From Azonexus sp. (GTDB lineage Bacteria > Pseudomonadota > Gammaproteobacteria > Burkholderiales > Rhodocyclaceae), in assembly GCA_030696345.1 (NCBI GenBank), contig JAUYSK010000023.1:220517-284516 (forward strand): a stretch of DNA of 64,000 nucleotides. The letters run 5' to 3'. Made by a program: the position numbers and the translations under genes. Position 1 is the first letter of the stretch. Each line of letters starts with the position of its first letter. The notes beneath the pieces were generated by a model. That model worked only from the letters and a program-made list of their open reading frames with translations, did no database searches and was not told the DNA's origin. Positions 27,033 to 35,794 of this stretch are shown here, piece after piece.

Positions 27033-28523
27033 ATGGATGCTTCTGCCTTAGTCCTGCAGCACGTTCGTCGCACAAGCCCCCAGCGCGGAAAACTCTTTCT
27101 TCCACTTCTCCTGTCTTTGCTGGCCCATGCGCTGATATTGAGTCTGACTTTCGGCGGTCAGGAATTTGGGCTTCCCGGTTTTGCCTTCCCTTGGCAGGAA
27201 CGGCGGATTGAGGCGCCTGATCTGCGTATCCTGCTCGCTCCGATGCAGAGCACAGAAGCAAAGCCAGCAATGGTGCCGCCTCCCCTGCCCTTGCCACCGG
27301 AATTGATCGAGCCAACTGTTGTCGCTGGTCCGGTACTCGTGACGTTCAAGTCTCCTGAGCAGCCGCCGAATCGGCCAGCCCCGAAGATCGTCTTCCCGAG
27401 TGTGCCGATGGTGAAAGACAGACCTAGGCCAAAAGCGGCAATCATTCCAACTCCCACAAACGCGCTTCCTGATGTGCTTGTTGATGCGCCGCGTCCGCCA
27501 AAAGCCTTTCCCGCAGTGATCGCTCTGGATAAATCCAAGGAGGCTGACTTCTTCGTGCCTCCCGCGCCATTGGAGTCATCGGATGTCATCTCAGTAGAGC
27601 CAGGAGATTCTGGCGGGGCAGCGCAGGCACGAGTCGACCAACGGGCTAGGGAGCAAATCGCCGAGGAAGCGGCTCGGGCAGAGTCTGAACGACGGGAAGC
27701 TGAACGTCAGGAGAACGCACGGCAGGCTGCAACTCGCGAAGAGTCGGCGAAGAAAGAGGCAGCCCGCCAGGAAGCGGCTCGGGCAGAATCTGAACGACGG
27801 GAAGCCGAACGTCAGGAGAGCGCACGACAGGCTGCAACTCGCGAAGAGTCGGCGAAGAAGGAAGCAGCCCGCCAGGAAGCGGCTCGGGCTGAGTCTGAAC
27901 GACGGGAAGCCGAACATCAGGAGAACGCACGACAGGCAGCGACTCGCGAGGAGTTGGCGAAGAAGGAAGCCGCTCGCCAGGAAGCGAGCCGCGCAGAGTC
28001 TGAACGTCAGGAAAACGCACGGCAAGCCACTGCCCGACAGGAGGCAGCGCGAAAGGAGGATGATGCCAGACGGGACGCTGCGCGGCGGGCAATGGGAAAA
28101 CAACTGGATGAGGAAGCCGCCCGCCGTGAAGCAGTTCAGGCGGCAAGAGATCGCTCACCATCGTCGAGTGGCCTGCGCCGAGTGCGGCTATTCGGGCGTT
28201 CCGACCCAAACGCGGAAGTCATTCTGTACGCGGAAGCTTGGAGCCGGAAGATCTACTTCAGTATGGCGTTCGACATTGTGCGCGAACCAGCGAAGCAGCC
28301 TCACACCGACCCTACTGTGACGGTGGCCATTCGGAGCGACGGCTCAGTCGAATCCGTGACATTTGTTCGCTCCAGCGGCGTGGCCGCCATTGATGACGCC
28401 ATACGACGCATCATACAAAACCAGACCCCTTATCTGCCGTTCCAACCGGGACTGGCCCGCGACTTTGATGTGATCGAGATCCGCCGGACCTGGCACTTCG
28501 ACACAGCCATTCGGCTGTACTGA
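27033..28523 (+). CDS. TonB C-terminal domain protein with TolA-like repeats
   Basis: A 496-aa envelope protein. A short N-terminus is followed by one membrane helix (LFLPLLLSLLAHALILSLTF), a Pro-rich stretch, a long Ala/Arg/Glu-rich helical region built of three and a half 35-residue repeats, and a C-terminal TonB/TolA-type domain (VTVAIRSDGSVESVTFVRSSG). This layout suggests a periplasm-spanning energy transducer or TolA analogue. No exbB/exbD or tolQ/tolR lies nearby. It is the only + strand gene between dif and ygfZ. GTG at 27,024 is an alternative start. Confidence 0.8.
   Translation: MDASALVLQHVRRTSPQRGKLFLPLLLSLLAHALILSLTFGGQEFGLPGFAFPWQERRIEAPDLRILLAPMQSTEAKPAMVPPPLPLPPELIEPTVVAGPVLVTFKSPEQPPNRPAPKIVFPSVPMVKDRPRPKAAIIPTPTNALPDVLVDAPRPPKAFPAVIALDKSKEADFFVPPAPLESSDVISVEPGDSGGAAQARVDQRAREQIAEEAARAESERREAERQENARQAATREESAKKEAARQEAARAESERREAERQESARQAATREESAKKEAARQEAARAESERREAEHQENARQAATREELAKKEAARQEASRAESERQENARQATARQEAARKEDDARRDAARRAMGKQLDEEAARREAVQAARDRSPSSSGLRRVRLFGRSDPNAEVILYAEAWSRKIYFSMAFDIVREPAKQPHTDPTVTVAIRSDGSVESVTFVRSSGVAAIDDAIRRIIQNQTPYLPFQPGLARDFDVIEIRRTWHFDTAIRLY
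27669..28040 (+). repeat. 105-bp coding tandem repeats
   Basis: Repeat units start at 27,669, 27,774, 27,879 and 27,984, exactly 105 bp (35 codons) apart. The fourth is partial and lacks about five codons. Each unit encodes AARAESERREAERQE-like sequence plus ARQAATREESAKKEAARQE-like sequence with few changes. Confidence 0.92.
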
Positions 28524-28545
28524 CGGCTAATCTGCAGAAATGCTG

Positions 28546-29787
28546 TTAGCGGCTGCTTCCCTTCCAGGTCGCCACGCAATTTTTCCTGAAATACTTTAAG
28601 GCCCGATCCATGTAGACATCCGGCATTTGCGGATCGTTGTCCGCCAAGTGAATTTCGGCATCCGGTCTTAAGTCTTGCGACCACATCGCCTTGAGGTCTT
28701 CTCTCTGTTCGAACGGCGCGTGTTCGTCAATAAATGACATTACAGCGTTTGAATCGAATCCAGTCTTGCGGAAGGATTCGATCATGCTCTTGGCTTCCTT
28801 GAGCAAGGCTGATGCTTTCGGAGGGTGACCGGTGGCTATATTCAGGAAAATTGTCGCCAGAACTGCCGGATCATCCGCCTCTCCTTTGGTTATTCGTACC
28901 CATTCCCGAGCGACGAGTTTGTCGTAAGCGACCACATCATCTTCCGGCATCTCACGTATGAAGAAAGCCCCCTGCATTTCCGCGTTCAGGAGTTCATCGG
29001 CTGATTTTTCCGCCAACAACAGTCGCGGCAGCGAATCATCAATAAACTTCTGCATTGACTGGCGAGTCAGCACCTTGAACAGATCAGGCGCGTCCCGAAG
29101 GAAGGCCTCGACTGCAACTTGTTTAGGTTTGAAGGATTTTTTGCGCAAACTTTCCACCAGCTTGATGAACTGGGTCTTTGAGGGCATTTCCAGCAACTTG
29201 GCGTTAGCAAACAGAACGAGCATGGCGGAGCGAATAAGCTCTTCAGCACTAAAATTCTCGTACTCTTCCTGCTTTGTGTTCATTTGTCGTGCCAACCAGT
29301 GGGCGAAATCAATCCGCATCTGGTTTTCCTGGCATTGCCTGACGCGTTCGCGATAGTTTGCAACGGACATTGGAAAGGCAAAGGATCGCTCGTTGACGAA
29401 AAACTTTTGCTCCAGCGGATCTACCTTCCTTGGATGCAAACTGGTTTCGCTTGGCATCGCATGCAGGCGTTTCAGCATTTCGGAGCCGCCACGGGAATGT
29501 GAAAGCAGCGTGTTATCGCGCAGGGAGCATGCAGCGGCCTGCAAGTCTCCGTTTGAGCAGTCTTCCAGATAGAGGCTGATCAAATTCGCCATCCGGACCG
29601 CTGCTGTTTCCAAATCCGTACGCAGGTAAGCAGTCCCAAAATGATCTGCGATCTGGACGATCCCCTTGGGTGCGTCTGCTTCTATTTTGTTGATCTGCTC
29701 CCGCCCGAGAACGCCGTGTTCAAGTCCGTAGCGGATAGCTTTCTCAAAGAATGGGCGGTCATCAACGATTGCGACTGAATGTTTCAC
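28546..29787 (-). CDS. Unidentified 413-aa protein, last gene of the J-domain operon
   Basis: I do not recognise this protein. It begins MKHSVAIVDDRPFFEKAIRY, has no signal peptide or membrane segment, and looks mostly alpha-helical and soluble. Two features stand out: a Cys-poor helical body with many Leu/Ala, and a C-terminal EIHLADNDPQMPDVYMDR segment. The start lies 12 bp after the stop of the preceding gene, so it belongs to the J-domain operon. The adjacent convergent gene is the TonB-like gene. Confidence 0.75.
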   Translation of the reverse strand: MKHSVAIVDDRPFFEKAIRYGLEHGVLGREQINKIEADAPKGIVQIADHFGTAYLRTDLETAAVRMANLISLYLEDCSNGDLQAAACSLRDNTLLSHSRGGSEMLKRLHAMPSETSLHPRKVDPLEQKFFVNERSFAFPMSVANYRERVRQCQENQMRIDFAHWLARQMNTKQEEYENFSAEELIRSAMLVLFANAKLLEMPSKTQFIKLVESLRKKSFKPKQVAVEAFLRDAPDLFKVLTRQSMQKFIDDSLPRLLLAEKSADELLNAEMQGAFFIREMPEDDVVAYDKLVAREWVRITKGEADDPAVLATIFLNIATGHPPKASALLKEAKSMIESFRKTGFDSNAVMSFIDEHAPFEQREDLKAMWSQDLRPDAEIHLADNDPQMPDVYMDRALKYFRKNCVATWKGSSR

Positions 29788-29799
29788 TAAATTGCTCCG

Positions 29800-30555
29800 T
29801 TACAGCGCTGATTCCTCTTCTTCCGAAGAAGAGGCTTGCTTTGGCCGGCTCTCGATCGCTGCAGTTTCCTCAAGATCCTCGACTCGATTTGCCAAGCGGT
29901 CGCGCAAGGTGATCACGATCTGTTCAAAAATATCAGGAAGGTCATAGCGAAGTACCCAGGCCGTTTCCATCCAGTCACGGTCAGAGACATCGCCTCGGGT
30001 AATTTTTGGTCGGGAACCGGTGATTGAATTGCCCTCATGGAGCGCTTCATCTATCTCGTGAATTTTCTCGTTGAGCCAGGATATCGACCGCGATTCAAAG
30101 TTTCCTTCAGCCTCATAGTCTTCGGAGAAGTCGCCTGAAATCGCGAAAGCCAGTATTTCGTCGTCTCGTTCCCCGAAATAGTCGGCGAGCACCTGATAGC
30201 CGCCCTCGAGCTCACCGATTGTTTCAAGGTATTCGGCGGTCAGATCGTCGTCCCGATAGAGAACGGCATTCATCATGCCGTGCAGGGCAGCATGGGTCTG
30301 GTCGCGGTAGCGATACTCAAGTACGACAGCACGTGCGAATTGTTCCGGCGTGACGACCAGATTTACGACAGACTGCCTGGAGCCATCGAACCCACGCATG
30401 ATCGCCAGTAAATCCTTCGGGGATACATCGTTCAGGACAGTCACCAAGGCATCGTCACCTTCGGTGTCTGCGATGTTGGCCAAGGCCATTTCTGCACCCT
30501 TCAAATCACCCGCCAGGATGAGTTGGGATGTCTTGATTACAACCGGATGTGTCAT
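29800..30555 (-). CDS. Unidentified 251-aa acidic protein of the J-domain operon
   Basis: A soluble, acidic protein of unknown family, with no signal peptide or membrane helix. It begins MTHPVVIKTSQLILAGDLKG and ends in a Ser/Glu-rich tail (SSSEEEESAL). I choose the ATG at 30,555, preceded by AAGG at suitable spacing. A TTG at 30,588 that overlaps the upstream stop is also possible. Third gene of the operon. Confidence 0.75.
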   Translation of the reverse strand: MTHPVVIKTSQLILAGDLKGAEMALANIADTEGDDALVTVLNDVSPKDLLAIMRGFDGSRQSVVNLVVTPEQFARAVVLEYRYRDQTHAALHGMMNAVLYRDDDLTAEYLETIGELEGGYQVLADYFGERDDEILAFAISGDFSEDYEAEGNFESRSISWLNEKIHEIDEALHEGNSITGSRPKITRGDVSDRDWMETAWVLRYDLPDIFEQIVITLRDRLANRVEDLEETAAIESRPKQASSSEEEESAL

Positions 30556-30584
30556 GTCATGCCTTATTAAATAGCTCGAATTCT

Positions 30585-31139
30585 TCAAGACCTGGAGGAG
30601 TCGAAACCCTGATCTGCCAGCCAGTCATCGCCTGCCTCGGCAAGGTCCCTGCCATCGTCGTCGCGGCCATCGTCATCATCTCCTTTGGACTCGGACTCGT
30701 GATCATCTTCCGCTTCGGTTTCAGCTTCAGGCGCGGGTTTCGCTGTATCGAATTTGCGAAGGAACTCCAGGCATGCAACCGTCACCATAAATTCCTCGCC
30801 GGTTCTTTCTGCCAGCACAGCATCCAGTAAGGGTTTGGCCCAACTTTCAAGTGTGACGATCGATGACAAGGCATCCCAGGTCGGGAAATCGTCATCATCC
30901 GGTTCGCACATCACCGCAGCAGCCATTGCTTTGGGGTTGGAAAAGGACATGCTGTCGTAGAAAACGGGGATCACCATTTCCGGGCTGAATTCAATCATCG
31001 GCAAAATCGATTTGAATTCCTGACGCTTTTCCTTGAGCCTGGTTTTAAGCGCCGATTTTCCTTCCGAGTCCGTCAGAAGATCATTGATCTCGGCATCGTA
31101 TGACGCGGACAGATCAGAAAAGTAGTATGACTGTTTCAC
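30585..31139 (-). CDS. Unidentified 184-aa protein with acidic tail, J-domain operon
   Basis: A soluble protein of unknown family. The first ~130 residues look helical ([32 protein letters not shown]). The last ~50 are strongly acidic and low-complexity (Asp/Glu/Gly/Arg), like the disordered tails of chaperone-linked or assembly proteins. The GTG start overlaps the stop of the J-domain gene (GTGA), so translation is coupled. Confidence 0.75.
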   Translation of the reverse strand: MKQSYYFSDLSASYDAEINDLLTDSEGKSALKTRLKEKRQEFKSILPMIEFSPEMVIPVFYDSMSFSNPKAMAAAVMCEPDDDDFPTWDALSSIVTLESWAKPLLDAVLAERTGEEFMVTVACLEFLRKFDTAKPAPEAETEAEDDHESESKGDDDDGRDDDGRDLAEAGDDWLADQGFDSSRS

Positions 31140-31414
31140 TTTTGAATATTCCCCAAGTAGTTTGACCAGATTTCCCGCGCAACGATGATCGGGTCATCAA
31201 TCAGACTGGTCCGGCGTGTCTCGTCATAGGCCTTGCGGCGATCGACGTCTGTCAGCGTTTCGTAGGCCTCCTGCACAGCCCTGAACTTGGCCGCCGCATC
31301 GGGCTCCGGATTGCGGTCAGGGTGGAACTGGGCTGCCTTTTTCCGATAGGCCGATTTGATAATTTCTGCTGTCGCATCTGCCGATACGCCAAGCAATCCG
31401 TAAAAGTCTTTCAT
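31136..31414 (-). CDS. J-domain protein (DnaJ-like, minimal)
   Basis: A 92-aa protein made almost only of a J-domain: [20 protein letters not shown], then the HPD motif in [16 protein letters not shown], then [22 protein letters not shown]-domains stimulate the ATPase of Hsp70 (DnaK). No Gly/Phe region or zinc-finger domain follows, only a short C-terminal helix. It is the first gene of a four-gene operon, which suggests that it recruits Hsp70 to the operon's other products. I choose the ATG at 31,414 over a GTG at 31,435. Confidence 0.92.
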   Translation of the reverse strand: MKDFYGLLGVSADATAEIIKSAYRKKAAQFHPDRNPEPDAAAKFRAVQEAYETLTDVDRRKAYDETRRTSLIDDPIIVAREIWSNYLGNIQK

Positions 31415-31602
31415 AGGGTCTTTTTCAGTAATCACATACGGTGCACTTCAGCACTTAACTGGAGGCGAGATTTCGCTGGTGGGCTTTCATGCAGCCATCA
31501 ATCAAGGCCAATTCCCGTAAATTCTTCCTGGCGATTAGTTCGGATCGGGTCAAGGCGCAATTTTACGATAGCCTGCAAAATCGGACCCTATGGAATTGAG
31601 CA

Positions 31603-33321
31603 TCAACTGATTGCCTGATGTTGCTCCTGTCGCCGGGCAAGCTGTCGTCGAGGTCGAATTTTCGGGTCACGTTTAGGCAACACCCCGCGCAAGGCCTGCG
31701 GACTGCCACGAGCGCCACTGGCTAGATAGTCGCTCAACAAAACCAGCTGAACTTTCTCCACCGACATGCCGCGAAGCTTGCAAAGGTAATCGAACAGAGC
31801 ATCTACCAGCGCTTCAGGAGTTAGCGCATTAGTTTTTGCGGTACTTTGCCAAAGCCAGTCAGAAAACCCGAGAAATGCATGAAATGGCGAGCTTGACGCC
31901 CTCCCCTCAATACTTGCTGCGGTCAACTCATCCAGGGGATGATTTTCATCCAGGAGTAACGGCAAGGTCTGCTTGAACCGTCCCGAGTTGAAAAACATGT
32001 CCCAGTAGCGGGCAAAACGAGAGAAGCGTTGCATGCCTGCCGCGTCAACCGCGCTGGTTTCCCTTACCGAATAAGGCGGATTTTCGTCGTAGACCATGCC
32101 GTATTCGCCTGTGTGGCGGATGATCGGCGTGCCACGCAAGCGTTTGAGGATGCCGAGTTGAATCTCGTGCGGCCTCAGTCCATAAAGGCTGTCAAATCCG
32201 AGGCCAAAACTTTCCAGTGTTTCGCCGGGAAGTCCAAAGATCAAATCCGTGTGCAAATGGGCATTCGACTGCTCAAGCAGCCAGGCCAGATTGGCCTCGG
32301 CCTTGGCGTTGTCCTGCCGACGCGAGATGCGCTGCTGCACTTCGACATTAAAGCTCTGAATACCCACCTCAAACTGAAGTACGCCCGGTGGAAATTGCGC
32401 AATCATCGCTTTGAGTTGAGCCGGCAGATGGTCCGGAACGACTTCAAAATGGAGAAACAGATTTTCGCCGGGCTCTGTTGCACCTGACTCGGCCAAGCGA
32501 TCCAGAAAGAACTGCAAAATGCGAACTGAGGCATCAATTTTCAGGTTAAAAGTCCGGTCCACAAACTTGAAATTGCGCGCCCCTCGCTGGTATAGCTGCG
32601 CCATCGCCGCAAGGAAAGCCTCCGGATCGAATGCCCACGCGGTCTTGTCCAGAGCGCTTAAGCAAAACTCACACTTGAACGGACAGCCCCGGGAGGCTTC
32701 GACATACAGCAAGCGATGCGCCAGATCAGCGTCAGAATATTCGGCATAGGGCAAGGCAATCTGATCAAGCGCCGGCTGCTCGCCAATGATCACCTTGGTC
32801 AGCGGTCTGGGGCCGTGCAACAAGGCTTGGCAGAGGCGGGCGAAGCTGACATCTCCCCAGCCGGTAATGACATGATCGGCCAGCCGGGTGATTTCTTGCT
32901 CATTGACCTCGTGGCTGACCTCAGGGCCGCCCAAAACAATCTTGATTTCAGGCCGCGTCGCTTTGAGCAGGCGGACGACCTCAGTGGTTTGAACCACATT
33001 CCAGATGTAGACCCCGAAACCGATGATCCTGGTGCCTGAATGCTTTGGCGCCGGACCATCGAGGGCAAGCAGCAGTTCTTCGACCACATATTGAGCCTCG
33101 CGGGCAATGGTGAACTCCCGTAGTGCCGTCTGCTGCCTGAGATTCCCCATGTTCGCCAAAAGATAGCGCAGCCCTAGCGATGCGTGAATGTACTTGGCGT
33201 TGAGCGTCGTCAGGACGATGCTTGGTGGCTTGATCACGGGATGAAATGATTTCTGAAGGGCCGTGCAGTGTAACGGCAAAAAGAGGGCCAGGATTTTCTG
33301 CAATTCCAGCGACACAGACAC
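31603..33321 (-). CDS. B12-binding domain radical SAM protein (DUF4080 type)
   Basis: An iron-sulfur enzyme with an N-terminal cobalamin-binding-like domain (IVLTTLNAKYIHASLGLRYL, IGFGVYIWNV, IKIVLGGPEVS) and a radical SAM core with CPFKCEFC (the CxxxCxxC cluster), followed by a C-terminal DUF4080-like part. Its substrate is unknown. The first ~28 residues are not family-like, and a GTG at 33,237 may be the real start. It stands alone between the J-domain operon and dinB. Confidence 0.85.
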   Translation of the reverse strand: MSVSLELQKILALFLPLHCTALQKSFHPVIKPPSIVLTTLNAKYIHASLGLRYLLANMGNLRQQTALREFTIAREAQYVVEELLLALDGPAPKHSGTRIIGFGVYIWNVVQTTEVVRLLKATRPEIKIVLGGPEVSHEVNEQEITRLADHVITGWGDVSFARLCQALLHGPRPLTKVIIGEQPALDQIALPYAEYSDADLAHRLLYVEASRGCPFKCEFCLSALDKTAWAFDPEAFLAAMAQLYQRGARNFKFVDRTFNLKIDASVRILQFFLDRLAESGATEPGENLFLHFEVVPDHLPAQLKAMIAQFPPGVLQFEVGIQSFNVEVQQRISRRQDNAKAEANLAWLLEQSNAHLHTDLIFGLPGETLESFGLGFDSLYGLRPHEIQLGILKRLRGTPIIRHTGEYGMVYDENPPYSVRETSAVDAAGMQRFSRFARYWDMFFNSGRFKQTLPLLLDENHPLDELTAASIEGRASSSPFHAFLGFSDWLWQSTAKTNALTPEALVDALFDYLCKLRGMSVEKVQLVLLSDYLASGARGSPQALRGVLPKRDPKIRPRRQLARRQEQHQAIS

Positions 33322-33359
33322 ATCATTTTGATCAGTTAAATCATCAGAAACTTGTCTTC

Positions 33360-34508
33360 CTAGAACTGAAACTCAGCCTGTCCGTCTGACGCTTCAGGAT
33401 TGGCTTCTTTCAAAGAAATCAGGCCCCCCGCCCGAACACCGAGCAAGCGTATTCGCTGGGTCAGTGGAACTCGTTTAAGACATTCTCCCGCCGCCTTGCG
33501 AATCTCGGTTCCCTCGCTCACGCCTATCGGCAAGGTGACATCCCGCGTCACCGCATGAAAATCAGAATATCGCAGCTTGATGCCTATCGTCCGACTGGCA
33601 TATCCCTTCCGTTTAAGATCATCAGCAACGCGCATGCACAATGACGTGAAGACTTCAGAAAGCTCTGCCCTGTCCTGACTGGCATGTAAATCACGCTCAA
33701 AGGTGCTTTCCCGGCTAATGGACTTGGGTTCGGACCCGACAACCAACTGCCGCTCATCAATGCCATGGGCGACACGGTGCAACCAGGCTCCCGTGGTTTT
33801 CCCGAACTTTCTGACAAGGAACTCAACCGGTGTTGCAGCCAATTCCCCAATGGTATGGATACCCAACCCGGTCAGTCGCTCGGTGGCCTTCGGACCGATG
33901 CCGTTGATCTTTTTGGCGGGCAGTGGCCAGATCCGGGTCGCCAGTTCTTCCATGGCAAGGCATGTGATTCCATTCGGCTTGTCGAGGTCTGAGCAGATTT
34001 TCGACAGCAATTTGTTGGGCGTAATGCCAATGGAACATGTCAGGCCAGTGGCATCGAATACGGCCTGCTTGATACGACGGGCCAAAGAGGTGGTTTCCTC
34101 CGGTATGTCGCTGAGGTCGATATAGATCTCATCGATGCCTCGATCTTCAATTTTCGGCGCAATGCTGGCCACTGCCGCTTTGAATCGACGTGAACAATCA
34201 CGGTAGGCGTCGAAATTTGCTGGCAGGAGGATGGCGTCCGGCGCAAGTTGGGCCGATTTCATCAGGCCCATTCCGGAAAAAACGCCGAGCGCCCGTGCTT
34301 CGTAGGTTGAGGTCGTAATCACACCTCGGCCAACATAGTCGCCCAGCCGGGCAAAGCATTTGCTGCCATCGCTTTGCGCTACCGGTTGATGAACGTTTCG
34401 CCCACCAACCACTACCGGCTTCCCACGTAGTTCCGGATAGCGAATCAATTCTACGGAAGCAAAAAAGGCATCCATATCGAGGTGGGCGATTCGTCTATAA
34501 CTGTTCAT
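33360..34508 (-). CDS. dinB: DNA polymerase IV (DinB)
   Basis: A Y-family translesion polymerase. The catalytic acidic residues lie in LDMDAFFASVE and in GIDEIYIDLSD, with the helix-hairpin-helix region INGIGPKATERL and a little-finger domain. The C-terminus QAEFQF is a beta-clamp binding motif. At 382 aa it is slightly longer than the E. coli enzyme; the extra is an insertion near the NVHQPVAQSDGSK segment. No LexA box was searched for systematically. Confidence 0.96.
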   Translation of the reverse strand: MNSYRRIAHLDMDAFFASVELIRYPELRGKPVVVGGRNVHQPVAQSDGSKCFARLGDYVGRGVITTSTYEARALGVFSGMGLMKSAQLAPDAILLPANFDAYRDCSRRFKAAVASIAPKIEDRGIDEIYIDLSDIPEETTSLARRIKQAVFDATGLTCSIGITPNKLLSKICSDLDKPNGITCLAMEELATRIWPLPAKKINGIGPKATERLTGLGIHTIGELAATPVEFLVRKFGKTTGAWLHRVAHGIDERQLVVGSEPKSISRESTFERDLHASQDRAELSEVFTSLCMRVADDLKRKGYASRTIGIKLRYSDFHAVTRDVTLPIGVSEGTEIRKAAGECLKRVPLTQRIRLLGVRAGGLISLKEANPEASDGQAEFQF

Positions 34509-34554
34509 TCGTACAGTGTAATTGAATTCGCCAACAATTCAATGCGAAACTATG

Positions 34555-35007
34555 TCAGCAGGGCAGCCCGGAAGCATTTGCTGCGGTCAACGGGTCCCCT
34601 GAAAGGAAAACCGGTGCTTTTTGCAGATTTCTGCCCAGGTCTTTGTCTTCTTCGATGATGTGACGCTCAAACCAGTATTCGATGTATCTGATCAGACTGA
34701 AAATATCCGTTTTTTCATTGCGCACATCGTGCAAGGTTTTTTCTATGCCTTTCAGCATCTGCTGATGTTTTTTGGCATGAGTCGTGAAGCTCACACCGGC
34801 CTGATTGGCCAGCCGTTCCTCGGTTGCACAATGAATGCGCAAGGACTCCAGTAAGGTCGTTGCGTCGTCATCAGGAAGACAATTTGTTTCGATGCAACGG
34901 TGTTTCAAACGAGCGAGGCGGGCAAACAGCGCCGCATGCTGTTCATCAACTTCCGGAACGTTGATCATCAGTGCATCGGGCAAAAAGACGGCGGTATCTG
35001 CATTCAT
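34555..35007 (-). CDS. Bacteriohemerythrin-like di-iron protein
   Basis: A 150-aa four-helix protein with all seven iron ligands of the hemerythrin fold: His24, His59, Glu63 (HCATE), His77 and His81 (HAKKH), His116 and Asp121 (HIIEED). It would bind oxygen reversibly for storage, delivery or sensing, which fits a micro-aerobic betaproteobacterium. It is monocistronic by appearance. Confidence 0.88.
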   Translation of the reverse strand: MNADTAVFLPDALMINVPEVDEQHAALFARLARLKHRCIETNCLPDDDATTLLESLRIHCATEERLANQAGVSFTTHAKKHQQMLKGIEKTLHDVRNEKTDIFSLIRYIEYWFERHIIEEDKDLGRNLQKAPVFLSGDPLTAANASGLPC

Positions 35008-35129
35008 TGGAATCCACCTCTCACAGGACGGTCTGGCGCTGATGCTTTGAAAGCGAAGAAACAGCCTCCACTATAGCTGTTCTGATTGGATATGCCAGCC
35101 TTCAGGTTGCCCCGACAGGGCTGCTTGCC

Positions 35130-35789
35130 TTATCGGACTTCGATACTGACAGTTCGCCCCGACTTTCCGCCAGCCTTGACCAGCAGATCGCCAATATCAG
35201 TGTTTTTGTTTTTGAGCGCGATATCAAGGGCTGTTTCACCCGATTCCAGCGACCTGTTCAGATCTGCCTTGTTGGCCAACAGCAGCTTGACGACCTCAAG
35301 ATGCCCGCCACGGCAGGCTGCGATCAGAGGCGTGGTGCCGTTTTCGCTCGCTGAATTGATGTCTGCACCGGATTTCACCAGTAGCCTTGCGATTTCAAGA
35401 TGTCCATTGAACGCCGCATAAGCCAACGGTGACCAGCCCGGCGCATTGAGCGTCGCACCGCCCGCTACCAGCAACTCGACAACTTTGAGGTGACCACGGA
35501 AAGCGGCCAGACGAAGCGCCGTGTCGCCAACGGTATTTCTGGCATTCAATTTGGCCCGCTGCTTGATCAGGAAATCGACCAGTTCCGCGTGTCCGTCTCG
35601 GGCTGCCAGCATCAGCAGCGTATTGCCGTCGATGTCCGTCGTATCGATTGAAGCGCCCTTTTTGACGATCTCGGCAACATCACGCGTATCACCCATTTTG
35701 GCCGAGTTGATCAGGTCATCATAGGTGGCCGCAAAGACGAAAAGCGGAAAGGCGAAGGTGATTGCTACGGTCAACAGTCGTTTTTTCAT
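35130..35789 (-). CDS. Exported ankyrin repeat protein
   Basis: A signal peptide (MKKRLLTVAITFAFPLFVFA) is followed by about five ankyrin repeats (GNTLLMLAARDGHAELVDFL; GDTALRLAAFRGHLKVVELL; GTTPLIAACRGGHLEVVKLL) and a basic end. At 219 aa it is probably periplasmic and mediates protein binding; its partner is unknown. It is the last gene of the mltG-tmk-holB-pilZ-tatD group, starting 5 bp after tatD. Confidence 0.88.
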   Translation of the reverse strand: MKKRLLTVAITFAFPLFVFAATYDDLINSAKMGDTRDVAEIVKKGASIDTTDIDGNTLLMLAARDGHAELVDFLIKQRAKLNARNTVGDTALRLAAFRGHLKVVELLVAGGATLNAPGWSPLAYAAFNGHLEIARLLVKSGADINSASENGTTPLIAACRGGHLEVVKLLLANKADLNRSLESGETALDIALKNKNTDIGDLLVKAGGKSGRTVSIEVR

Positions 35790-35794
35790 GTTTT

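Noticed and set aside
27669..28040. Regularly spaced repeats that could suggest a CRISPR array
   Set aside because: The unit is 105 bp, contiguous, in frame and encodes a helical repeat; there are no unique spacers and no cas genes.
26558..31600. Integrated mobile element at dif
   Set aside because: Apart from one gene fragment I see no integrase, no second dif copy and no direct repeat bounding the region, so an element cannot be claimed.
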